A DNA stretch of 64,000 nt from NCBI RefSeq assembly GCF_018917865.1, contig NZ_JAHLPM010000016.1, positions 22,133 to 86,132 of the forward strand. The letters are read 5' to 3'. Positions 33,437 through 40,484 of this stretch are shown piece by piece. A program made the position numbers and the translations under genes. The stretch is from Tissierella simiarum. GTDB taxonomy: Bacteria > Bacillota > Clostridia > Tissierellales > Tissierellaceae. Positions within the stretch are counted from its first letter, which is position 1; the number at the start of each line of letters is the position of its first letter. The notes under the pieces were generated by a model. It was given only the letters and a program-made list of their open reading frames with translations. It did no database searches and had not been told where the DNA came from.

Positions 33437-34228
33437 ATGCCAGTTGCTAATATAAATAATACGTCAATATATTATACTGATGAGGGACGAGGAAAGCCGC
33501 TAGTTTTCATCCATGGTCTTGGGGCAACACATGTAATGTTTGAGCCTCAAATTGAGACTTTCAGTAAAACTCATCGTGTTATATGTCCGGATACCCGTGG
33601 AAATGGAGGATCAGGTAGACTTACAGGTCCTGTAAAAACAGTGCTTGATAGGCAGTGTGATGATATAGCTGCACTTCTTAAATCTCTTAGTATAGACAAA
33701 GTTGTAATTTGTGGAGTCTCTTATGGAGGAGTATTCACATATAATTTTGTACTGAAGTATCCTGAACTTGTAGAAGCCATTGTTATAGTAGATTCTTTTA
33801 GTGATACAAAGATTGTAGGAGCTACCGAATTATTTATTATGGTATCTCAATATATATCCTTGTGGACATACTATTTGCCCTCATCATGGCTTATACCTGC
33901 TATAAAAGCTCAGTACAAGAAATGGCCATTGGCACAAGAGCATCTTATAGATATAATTAAAAATATGAGGAAAAATGAGACTGTTTTGCAAAGGTTAGCA
34001 ATAAACACTGTAAATTATACTGATTATTTAAGCAGAGTGAAATGTCCTGCGCTTGGCATTGTAGGGAATGGAACAAAGGTTGGAATAAGATATATGGAGA
34101 GATCAATGGGAGTAATTTCAGGATCTAATCTTAGAATAGTTGATAATTCATTTGATCCAACAAACCTTTGTCAAAGAGAGATATTTGATGAGATTTTAGG
34201 TGACTTTCTTAATAAAATTGGATGGTGA
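33437..34228 (+). CDS. Alpha/beta hydrolase
   Basis: 263 residues with an intact hydrolase core: oxyanion block LVFIHGLGATHVMF, nucleophile elbow GVSYGG (Ser at about 98), and a C-terminal strand with CPALGIVGNG. The usual His near the C-terminus is not obvious: the last 25 residues (LRIVDNSFDPTNLCQREIFD) lack a GH motif, so catalysis is uncertain. ATG behind TAGGGGGAAAATAAT. The stop overlaps the region of the TetR start, and both are controlled by the twin-operator promoter. Substrate unknown, possibly a small ester whose level is sensed by the TetR protein. Confidence 0.82.
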   Translation: MPVANINNTSIYYTDEGRGKPLVFIHGLGATHVMFEPQIETFSKTHRVICPDTRGNGGSGRLTGPVKTVLDRQCDDIAALLKSLSIDKVVICGVSYGGVFTYNFVLKYPELVEAIVIVDSFSDTKIVGATELFIMVSQYISLWTYYLPSSWLIPAIKAQYKKWPLAQEHLIDIIKNMRKNETVLQRLAINTVNYTDYLSRVKCPALGIVGNGTKVGIRYMERSMGVISGSNLRIVDNSFDPTNLCQREIFDEILGDFLNKIGW

Positions 34229-34233
34229 TAACA

Positions 34234-34821
34234 TTGACAAAAGTAAGGAAATCCGCAGATGAGCGAAAGGAACAAATATTGGATGAAGCATTTAAATTGT
34301 TTTCCAATGGTAAATATAATTTAATTGTAATGGAAGATATAGCTAAAGCGTGTAACATAGCACGTACGACACTTTATGAATATTATTCAAGTAAGGAAGA
34401 TATTTTAATTGCATTGGTTGAAAGAGTATCTTTTGAATCTAGAGAAATTAAATTTAGAGGAAATACATGTAGAGAACAGCTTGAGTATTTTGCAGAGGAT
34501 TTGATTGAGAAAATACGGGAAAACAAAGATATATATAGAATACTCTTTCAAGCTACACCAGTAATGTCAGAAAAATTATCTTCAAAGCTTATTAATTGGA
34601 GAGAACAAAACTTCCAACAGGTATATAAAGCTGCGAAAATGGGGAAAGATTCAGGTGAGTTTAGGGAAGAAATTAGTGTTGAAGATGTAACATTTGTATA
34701 TCAAGCATATTTAGGGCAGCGAATGGGTGAATTTATAATGAAAGATGAGGATATCGACCCAAAAATGGAGGCAAAACGTCTTGGGGATATGCTTTGGAAT
34801 GGAATAGGGAAAAATGTTTAA
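34234..34821 (+). CDS. TetR-family transcriptional regulator
   Basis: 195 residues from TTG. The N-terminal helix-turn-helix (ILDEAFKLFSNGKYNLIVME, DIAKACNIARTTLYEYYSSK) is typical. The C-terminal ligand domain is unassigned. TTG at 34234 is placed 5 bases after GGTGAT and gives the usual short lead before the first helix. ATG at 34222 is possible, overlaps the hydrolase stop and has no site. It probably represses its own operon through the CCGACA-n-TGTCGG operators. Confidence 0.88.
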   Translation: MTKVRKSADERKEQILDEAFKLFSNGKYNLIVMEDIAKACNIARTTLYEYYSSKEDILIALVERVSFESREIKFRGNTCREQLEYFAEDLIEKIRENKDIYRILFQATPVMSEKLSSKLINWREQNFQQVYKAAKMGKDSGEFREEISVEDVTFVYQAYLGQRMGEFIMKDEDIDPKMEAKRLGDMLWNGIGKNV

Positions 34822-34902
34822 AAGAATATAATAAAAATATTATCAAAAAATTTATAAATATAGATTGAAGGAATTGTAAATTAAAATAGATTTGTATTTT
34901 AT

Positions 34903-34934
34903 GTTTCCCCAAACTTAGATTTGGGGAAATTTTA
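34903..34934 (+). terminator. Terminator of the hydrolase-TetR operon
   Basis: TTTCCCCAAA pairs with TTTGGGGAAA and is followed by TTTT. Confidence 0.85.
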
Positions 34935-35160
34935 GTTAGGGGGTCTATTTTATACAGAAAGAAAGGATAATAACTAAATCTATATTAAGGTTTGCAAGAA
35001 ATATATTATATTACCTAAACTATATAAGAAAACGAAAAGAATTAGGAGACAATTTAAGCAGGGGAAAATAAGAGCTAATCATAAAAAATTCTTAGATATG
35101 ATAAAGGTGAGGATACAGATCTAAAGTAATTGAGAAAATATTATTTGAAAAATAAGAAGT

Positions 35161-35213
35161 TAAGGTTTATGTAAGGTTTATTTCATAACCAATTAAGGAT
35201 GAAGTACTATAAT
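35161..35213 (+). promoter_or_regulatory. Tandem activator sites ahead of traX promoter
   Basis: TAAGGTTTAT occurs at 35161-35170 and again at 35172-35181, an 11-base period typical of OmpR-family response regulator half-sites. A TATAAT at 35208-35213 has no good -35 box, as expected for an activated promoter, and the repeats sit just upstream of where that box would be. An OmpR-type regulator is encoded downstream of traX. The stretch 34935-35160 shows nothing else. Confidence 0.55.
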
Positions 35214-35248
35214 ATATTTTATAATTGATAAAATAGAGGAGGTGAAAT

Positions 35249-35272
35249 CTAGTTTTACAGATATAAAACTAG
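35249..35272 (+). repeat. Short hairpin in the traX leader
   Basis: CTAGTTTTA pairs with TAAAACTAG across six bases, between a first GGAGG (35236) and the AGAAGG site used by traX. It may tune translation. Confidence 0.4.
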
Positions 35273-35280
35273 AAGGTTAA

Positions 35281-36105
35281 ATGGAAGAAAAAATAGAAGT
35301 TAAAAAAGGATTAACAGGTTTTCAAATAAAAATAATAGCTATGATACTAATGGTATTTGATCATATTCATGCTTATTTAAATTACAGTAAAAACGTTCCT
35401 ATACAGTTTAGATGGGTAGGTAGGATAGTGGCACCATTATTTATATTTATGACAGTTGAAGGTTATTATTATACAAGAAACAAGAAAAAATATATGATTA
35501 GACTTTATATAGCACAGTTAATTATGTCTATAGGGAATGATTTATTGGATAAGTTTTTTCCAAGACCAGATAGTATAATAATAATGAGTAGTATGTTTAA
35601 AACATTATTTCTTATTGTAATCTATCTTTCAATAGTAGATTTTTTAAGAGGTGCCTTTAAGGATAAAAATATATCTAAAGTATTATTAGGAATAGGATTC
35701 TTGGCAATTCCTATACTATTAAGTTCTGTTATTATGATAAGTATAAGTAATCTTCCCTTTTCATTTATTCGTATATTTATGTTGTTGATTCCAATGCCAC
35801 TATTTACTGAAGGAGGTATTGTATTTATAGCTATTGGAATAGTTCTATATTTGTTCAGAGATAATAAAACTAAACAGGTAATTAGTTATATTATAATGTG
35901 CATTGTTATTATGCTATTATCAGGAGATTTTAGTATACAAAGCCTTCTGTATACAAACTTTCAGTGGATGATGATATTTGCTGCACCATTAATGTATTTA
36001 TATAATGGAGAAAAAGGTAGAGGTATGAAATATCTATTTTATATATTTTATCCAGCCCATATATACCTGTTCCATATGATTTCTTATTATATGTTGACTA
36101 GGTAA
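35281..36105 (+). CDS. TraX family membrane protein
   Basis: 274 residues, about eight membrane helices. The family blocks are clear: FQIKIIAMILMVFDHIHAYL, VGRIVAPLFIFMTVEGYYYT and the C-terminal YNGEKGRGMKYLFYIFYPAH. It shares these with the TraX at 26714 but differs greatly elsewhere, so the two are not a recent duplication. Possible activity is acyl transfer to a cell-surface component. A terminator follows, then a two-component system. The tandem TAAGGTTTAT sites upstream suggest control by that system. Confidence 0.85.
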   Translation: MEEKIEVKKGLTGFQIKIIAMILMVFDHIHAYLNYSKNVPIQFRWVGRIVAPLFIFMTVEGYYYTRNKKKYMIRLYIAQLIMSIGNDLLDKFFPRPDSIIIMSSMFKTLFLIVIYLSIVDFLRGAFKDKNISKVLLGIGFLAIPILLSSVIMISISNLPFSFIRIFMLLIPMPLFTEGGIVFIAIGIVLYLFRDNKTKQVISYIIMCIVIMLLSGDFSIQSLLYTNFQWMMIFAAPLMYLYNGEKGRGMKYLFYIFYPAHIYLFHMISYYMLTR

Positions 36106-36135
36106 ATTAAAAATTAAATGATAAATATGAATATT

Positions 36136-36178
36136 AATACTGCACCTATTGAAAAATATAGTAGGGGCAGTATTTTTA
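36136..36178 (+). terminator. Terminator between traX and the two-component genes
   Basis: AATACTGCACCTA pairs imperfectly with TAGTAGGGGCAGTATT and is followed by TTTATTATA. Confidence 0.65.
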
Positions 36179-36239
36179 TTATATAATTATATTTAATTTA
36201 TATAAGTTGTTTCATAAATAAGGAAGGAGTAGTTTTTAT

Positions 36240-36941
36240 ATGTCGCTAGATAAGAAAATTTTGATTATAGATGACGAAAAGGATATAGTGAACTTAATAG
36301 GAACAGTTCTAAAGAAAGAGGGATTTACAAAAATATACAAAAGTCTTAATGGGAATGAAGGTCTACACTTATTTAATAAAATAAGCCCTGATTTAGTTAT
36401 ACTTGATATCATGCTTGGAGACATGGAGGGCTATGAGATATGTAAATATATAAGAGAAAAATCTAATATACCAATACTTTTTTTATCGGCAAAATCAGAG
36501 GAGTTAGATAAGATTTTAGGGTTTTCATTGGGAGCGGATGATTATATAACAAAACCCTTCAGTCCAAAAGAATTAGCATATAGAGTAAAGGCTCATTTAA
36601 GAAGGAGTTCTTATATGGAAAACTTTTCAAAAGACGAAAATTTTGAAATTGGACCCTTTGTTATGAACATAAGTGGTGGAACTTTATCTAAAAATGGCAC
36701 AATAATAGATTTAAAACCAAAGGAGTTAAAAATATTAGAATATTTAGCTAAAAATCCTAACCAAATCAAAACCAAAGAACAAATATATGATAAGGTTTGG
36801 GGTGAAGAATATATTGGTGATGATAATACTATAATGGTACATATTAGAAGACTAAGAAAAAAGATAGAGGATAATCCGTCTAATCCAAAATATATATTAA
36901 CAATTAAGGGATTAGGTTATAAGTTTACAACAGGGGATTAA
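36240..36941 (+). CDS. OmpR-family response regulator
   Basis: 233 residues. The receiver domain (about 1-120) has IIDDEKDI, the phospho-accepting Asp in LVILDIMLGDMEG and the Lys in DDYITKPFSPKE. The winged-helix domain (about 135-230) follows, with IMVHIRRLRKKIEDNPSNPK. Five bases separate it from the kinase gene. AAGGAAGGAG precedes the ATG. The pair is AT-rich like the adjacent traX gene, which suggests that these three genes arrived together. Confidence 0.9.
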   Translation: MSLDKKILIIDDEKDIVNLIGTVLKKEGFTKIYKSLNGNEGLHLFNKISPDLVILDIMLGDMEGYEICKYIREKSNIPILFLSAKSEELDKILGFSLGADDYITKPFSPKELAYRVKAHLRRSSYMENFSKDENFEIGPFVMNISGGTLSKNGTIIDLKPKELKILEYLAKNPNQIKTKEQIYDKVWGEEYIGDDNTIMVHIRRLRKKIEDNPSNPKYILTIKGLGYKFTTGD

Positions 36942-36945
36942 CGTT

Positions 36946-38367
36946 ATGAAACGAAAACTTACTTTTAATTTTATTATAAGTATCATACTAATTATTGCAG
37001 TTGTCGTTATTATTAATATAATATCTTTATTTGGTTTTCTCTTTCTAAGAGCAAAATATGATTTTAAATTTTTAGGCTACAATTCTACTGGACATAAATA
37101 TCTTGATCCGCAAATATATGTTAGGGATTTTTCAGAAAATATTCAATATGAAAATGGAAGTTTTTTTATAACTAACGAAGGAAAATTATCCTTAGATTCA
37201 AATAATGCTTGGATTCAAATATTAGATGGAAATGGCAAAGAGGTTTACAACTATAAAAAAGTAGAAACAAATCCAACTAAATATACTCCTTTTCAAATTA
37301 TAGACTATTATAAATACTCGAAACCTTCTACTATGTTTATCGGAAATGTTAATATTGCAGGCCTAGAATATAGCTATTTAATTGGATTTCCTCTTGAACT
37401 AATCTCAAAAAATGTACTAATATATAATAAAGACCAGCTTGCTTCAAGCCTTGCATATATATTATTGATTGTTTTGTTTGTAGATATAATAATAGCCTCT
37501 TTATTTGGATTATATTTTAGTACAAAACTTATAAAACCAATAGATGAAATAGTGGAAGGAATATCTAAACTATCGGAGGGAAAATACCACATAGATTTAA
37601 AAGAAAAAGGTATATATAAAGATGTGTATGCAAATATTAATAATCTTGCATTATCTTTAGAGTCAAATAATAGGGAAAGAAAGAAAATAGATACAATGAA
37701 GGAAGAATGGATTTCTAATATTTCTCATGATATAAAAACTCCTCTATCTTCAATAAAGGGCTACTCAGAACTTTTAGGTAGTGATTATTATATAACAAAA
37801 GAAGAGATAAAAGAATATGCTGAGATAATAGAAAATAAATCTATGTATATAAAAGAAGTGGTAGAAGACTTACATTTGAGTACTAGATTAAAAAATAAAG
37901 ATATTAAATTAAAGTTAGAAAAAGTAAACTTAGTAAAATTAATAAAAGAAATTATAGTAGATATTTTAAATAATCCCAATAATAAAAATGAAAATATCCA
38001 TTTTATATCTAGTAGAGAAATAATTGAAAATAATATTGATATTGTTCTATTTAAAAGGGCAATAAATAATATCCTTCTCAATGCAATATCACATAATAAT
38101 CAAGATGTTAAGATAGATGTTATTGTGGAAAAGATAAAGAATAAAACAATTATAAAAATAGAGGATAATGGAAAAGGAATTGCCAAAAAAGATATGGAAA
38201 ATATTTTTAATAGATACTATAGAGGAACAAATACAAATCAAGAAGGATCTGGACTTGGTTTAGCAATTGCTAATGATATAATTAAAATCCATGGTGGGAA
38301 AATAGAAATGGAAAGCCAATTGCAAAAAGGAACTATCTTTACCATAATCTTATTTAATCTGCATTAA
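36946..38367 (+). CDS. Sensor histidine kinase
   Basis: 473 residues. Membrane segments at about 9-32 and 167-190 enclose an extracellular sensor of about 130 residues. A HAMP-like linker (about 190-240, STKLIKPIDEIVEGISKLSE) leads to HisKA with NISHDIKTPLSSIKGY, and HATPase_c shows NAISHNNQ, EDNGKGIAKKD and GSGLGLAIANDI. It is encoded with its response regulator. The signal is unknown. The adjacent traX gene points to the cell surface. Confidence 0.9.
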   Translation: MKRKLTFNFIISIILIIAVVVIINIISLFGFLFLRAKYDFKFLGYNSTGHKYLDPQIYVRDFSENIQYENGSFFITNEGKLSLDSNNAWIQILDGNGKEVYNYKKVETNPTKYTPFQIIDYYKYSKPSTMFIGNVNIAGLEYSYLIGFPLELISKNVLIYNKDQLASSLAYILLIVLFVDIIIASLFGLYFSTKLIKPIDEIVEGISKLSEGKYHIDLKEKGIYKDVYANINNLALSLESNNRERKKIDTMKEEWISNISHDIKTPLSSIKGYSELLGSDYYITKEEIKEYAEIIENKSMYIKEVVEDLHLSTRLKNKDIKLKLEKVNLVKLIKEIIVDILNNPNNKNENIHFISSREIIENNIDIVLFKRAINNILLNAISHNNQDVKIDVIVEKIKNKTIIKIEDNGKGIAKKDMENIFNRYYRGTNTNQEGSGLGLAIANDIIKIHGGKIEMESQLQKGTIFTIILFNLH

Positions 38368-38424
38368 AGTATAGGAGATAAGAACATATAATATAAGATG
38401 AATAAATTTAGAATGATTTATAAT

Positions 38425-38467
38425 AAAAAAGACATTGAATCATAGATGCGACTCGATGCCTTTTTTA
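38425..38467. terminator. Bidirectional terminator
   Basis: AAAAAAGACATTGA pairs with TCGATGCCTTTTTT (one mismatch and one G-U pair), between the kinase gene and the convergent GNAT fragment. Confidence 0.65.
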
Positions 38468-38481
38468 TTTCCGTATTTATT

Positions 38482-38754
38482 TTATGGTGTAACCGTATAG
38501 AAATACTTCAAGTGTGCTTGGCTTGTTTTCACGGGTGATTTGCAGTTTTCTTCACCTAGCTGTACAAATCCATGATTGTCATAAAAACCATAATTACAGG
38601 CTGAGTCCGTGTATAAATAGATGTTATGTGTGTTATGTTCTTTCAGATACTCATCAAGATAAGAAATCAATGTTTTTCCAACACCCAGTCCTCGGCACTC
38701 TTCTATAACGGCAAACAGCGTAAGTGAAACCATCAAAATCATTCTTTTTATCAC
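38482..38754 (-). pseudogene. GNAT acetyltransferase, N-terminally truncated
   Basis: The C-terminal half of a GNAT enzyme: LFAVIEECRGLGVGKTLISY with the acetyl-CoA loop RGLGVGK, then NIYLYTDSACNYGFYDNHGF. The N-terminal strands are missing and the ATG at the upstream end lacks a ribosome binding site, so the gene is probably dead. The stretch 38755-39060 beyond it has no recognisable gene. Confidence 0.65.
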
Positions 38755-39063
38755 TTATCAGTCAATTATAAGTGTTTTGAACTTTTTTGTAATCAGCAAT
38801 ATTAGTTTTATACCTAAGTGCTTAAAATGACACTTTTATATAGTGATATCCTACAGATAAAACATGATGGAAATGTGATAGATATTTATAGTCGCTTTTT
38901 GCTCGTCCCATAATCACGCCGACAACTTTTCTTTCATTTTTGCAACTCGAGTAAAACTGACTTCGGCAAGGTAGCTTTGCAAATACACTGTTAGTGCTTT
39001 GTTGAGAGGATTCCCCGGCATTCTCATTCAGTTATACTTAAAAAAATAAGCGTTAAAAACAAG

Positions 39064-39113
39064 TTGACCATATTGGTCATTTATTATATAATAAGAAGTG
39101 ACCGACGTGGTCA
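39064..39113 (+). promoter_or_regulatory. Promoter with two TetR-type operators
   Basis: TTGACC (39064-39069), 17 bases, TATAAT (39087-39092). Two 15-base palindromes, TGACCATATTGGTCA (39065-39079) and TGACCGACGTGGTCA (39099-39113), overlap the -35 box and the start region. The first gene encodes a TetR repressor. Confidence 0.8.
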
Positions 39114-39160
39114 TTTAGCTGTTTATATCAACAAACTAATAAAGAAAGGAGGCGGTTATC

Positions 39161-39784
39161 ATTTATTCGAAATTTTATAGTTTAGAACCGGAGAAACGAG
39201 AACGCATTATTAATGCAGCCCTTAAAGAGTTTGCACAAAGTGGCTATGAAAAGGCTTCTACAAATAATATTATTAAGGAAGCAGAAATATCTAAAGGATC
39301 ATTATTCAATTATTTTAACAGCAAAAAGGGACTGTATTTATTCTTACTTGATTATGTGGTTGAGGTGATTAATAAAATCTACGATGAAGTAGATTGGAAT
39401 GAAACTGATATTTTTAAAAAAATGAAAGCAATCGGATTAGTTAAATTTAAAATTTATAAAAAGTTTCCTCAAGCATTTAATTTTCTTAAGTCTGCAACCC
39501 ACGAGAATGCTGCTGAAGTGAAATCTGAAATCAATAAATTATATAAAGATCTCATTGCAAACGGTTTAGAAAGAGGTTATAAAAATATTGATTGGACAAA
39601 ATTCCGTGAAGATATTGATATTGAAAAAACCATTAATATTATTAACTGGACGATACTGAGTTTTGCAGAACAGCAAAGAGATAAAGTGAATTCTTTTGAA
39701 GACATCGGCATGGAAGTGCTCGATGAATGGGACGAATATTTTAATATTATGAAGCGTTGTTTTTATAAAGAGGAGGAACAATAG
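39161..39784 (+). CDS. TetR-family transcriptional regulator with apparent ATT start
   Basis: The full TetR helix-turn-helix is encoded from 39161: IYSKFYSLEPEKRERIINAA LKEFAQSGYEKAS, then IIKEAEISKGSLFNYFNSKK. In frame, a stop at 39140 and the absence of ATG, GTG or TTG before residue 66 leave ATT at 39161 as the only sensible start. It lies 8 bases after AAAGGAGG, exactly where the Met of related proteins falls. 207 residues. A GTG-initiated version from 39356 would lack DNA binding. The regulator precedes and overlaps the promoter control of an ABC exporter, which it likely represses. Confidence 0.82.
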   Translation: MYSKFYSLEPEKRERIINAALKEFAQSGYEKASTNNIIKEAEISKGSLFNYFNSKKGLYLFLLDYVVEVINKIYDEVDWNETDIFKKMKAIGLVKFKIYKKFPQAFNFLKSATHENAAEVKSEINKLYKDLIANGLERGYKNIDWTKFREDIDIEKTINIINWTILSFAEQQRDKVNSFEDIGMEVLDEWDEYFNIMKRCFYKEEEQ

Positions 39785-39785
39785 T

Positions 39786-40484
39786 ATGTTTATTGATGTT
39801 TCAAACTTGAAAAAAAGCTACAAATCGGGCATGGTTACAACGAATGTTTTGAAGGGGATCGACATGAAGTTGGAAAAAGGGGAAATAGGTATTATCCTTG
39901 GACCATCAGGATCAGGTAAATCCACTTTGATGAATATCCTTGGCGGAATTGACCGCGGTGATAGTGGTAGGGTTGCCGTTGATGGAATCGAGATCAATAA
40001 TTTAAACGATGATAAGCTGACTGATTACAGACGTGAGAACATCGGTTTCGTCTTCCAGTTCTATAATTTGGTTCCCAATCTTACAGTCGAGGAAAACATT
40101 GAGGTCGTTTCCAACATCAGTAAATCACCTTTGAACATTGATGAAGTTTTAGCGGCAGTGGAAATGCAGGATAAAAAACATCGCTTCCCTAGAGAACTTA
40201 GTGGTGGTGAGCAACAGCGAGTCTCTATTGCCAGAGCAATTGTCAAGAATCCAAAGCTACTTCTTTGTGATGAACCAACTGGTGCGCTCGATTATCTTAC
40301 GTCCCGTAGTATCTTAAAGCTCTTGCAACAGGTGAATCAAAAATACGGAACTACTATTTTGATGATAACCCACAATGCTGCGATTGCTGCTATGGCTAAC
40401 AGGGTATTTAAGCTCAGAAGTGGTGTAATTGCAGAAGATACAGTTAATCAGATAACTGTTCCAGCGGAAAGGATTGAATGGTAA
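39786..40484 (+). CDS. ABC transporter ATP-binding protein (MacB/LolD type)
   Basis: 232 residues with Walker A GPSGSGKST, Q-loop FVFQFYNLV, signature LSGGEQQRVSIARAI, Walker B LLLCDEPTGALD, and switch His in ITHNAA. It begins one base after the TetR stop, behind AGAGGAGGAACAATAGT, and its stop overlaps the permease start (TAATG). It energises the permease encoded next. Base composition is clearly less AT-rich than the traX-kinase block upstream. Confidence 0.93.
   Translation: MFIDVSNLKKSYKSGMVTTNVLKGIDMKLEKGEIGIILGPSGSGKSTLMNILGGIDRGDSGRVAVDGIEINNLNDDKLTDYRRENIGFVFQFYNLVPNLTVEENIEVVSNISKSPLNIDEVLAAVEMQDKKHRFPRELSGGEQQRVSIARAIVKNPKLLLCDEPTGALDYLTSRSILKLLQQVNQKYGTTILMITHNAAIAAMANRVFKLRSGVIAEDTVNQITVPAERIEW

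Noticed and set aside
39356..39358. GTG as the start of the TetR gene
   Set aside because: It would remove the complete DNA-binding domain encoded upstream in frame.
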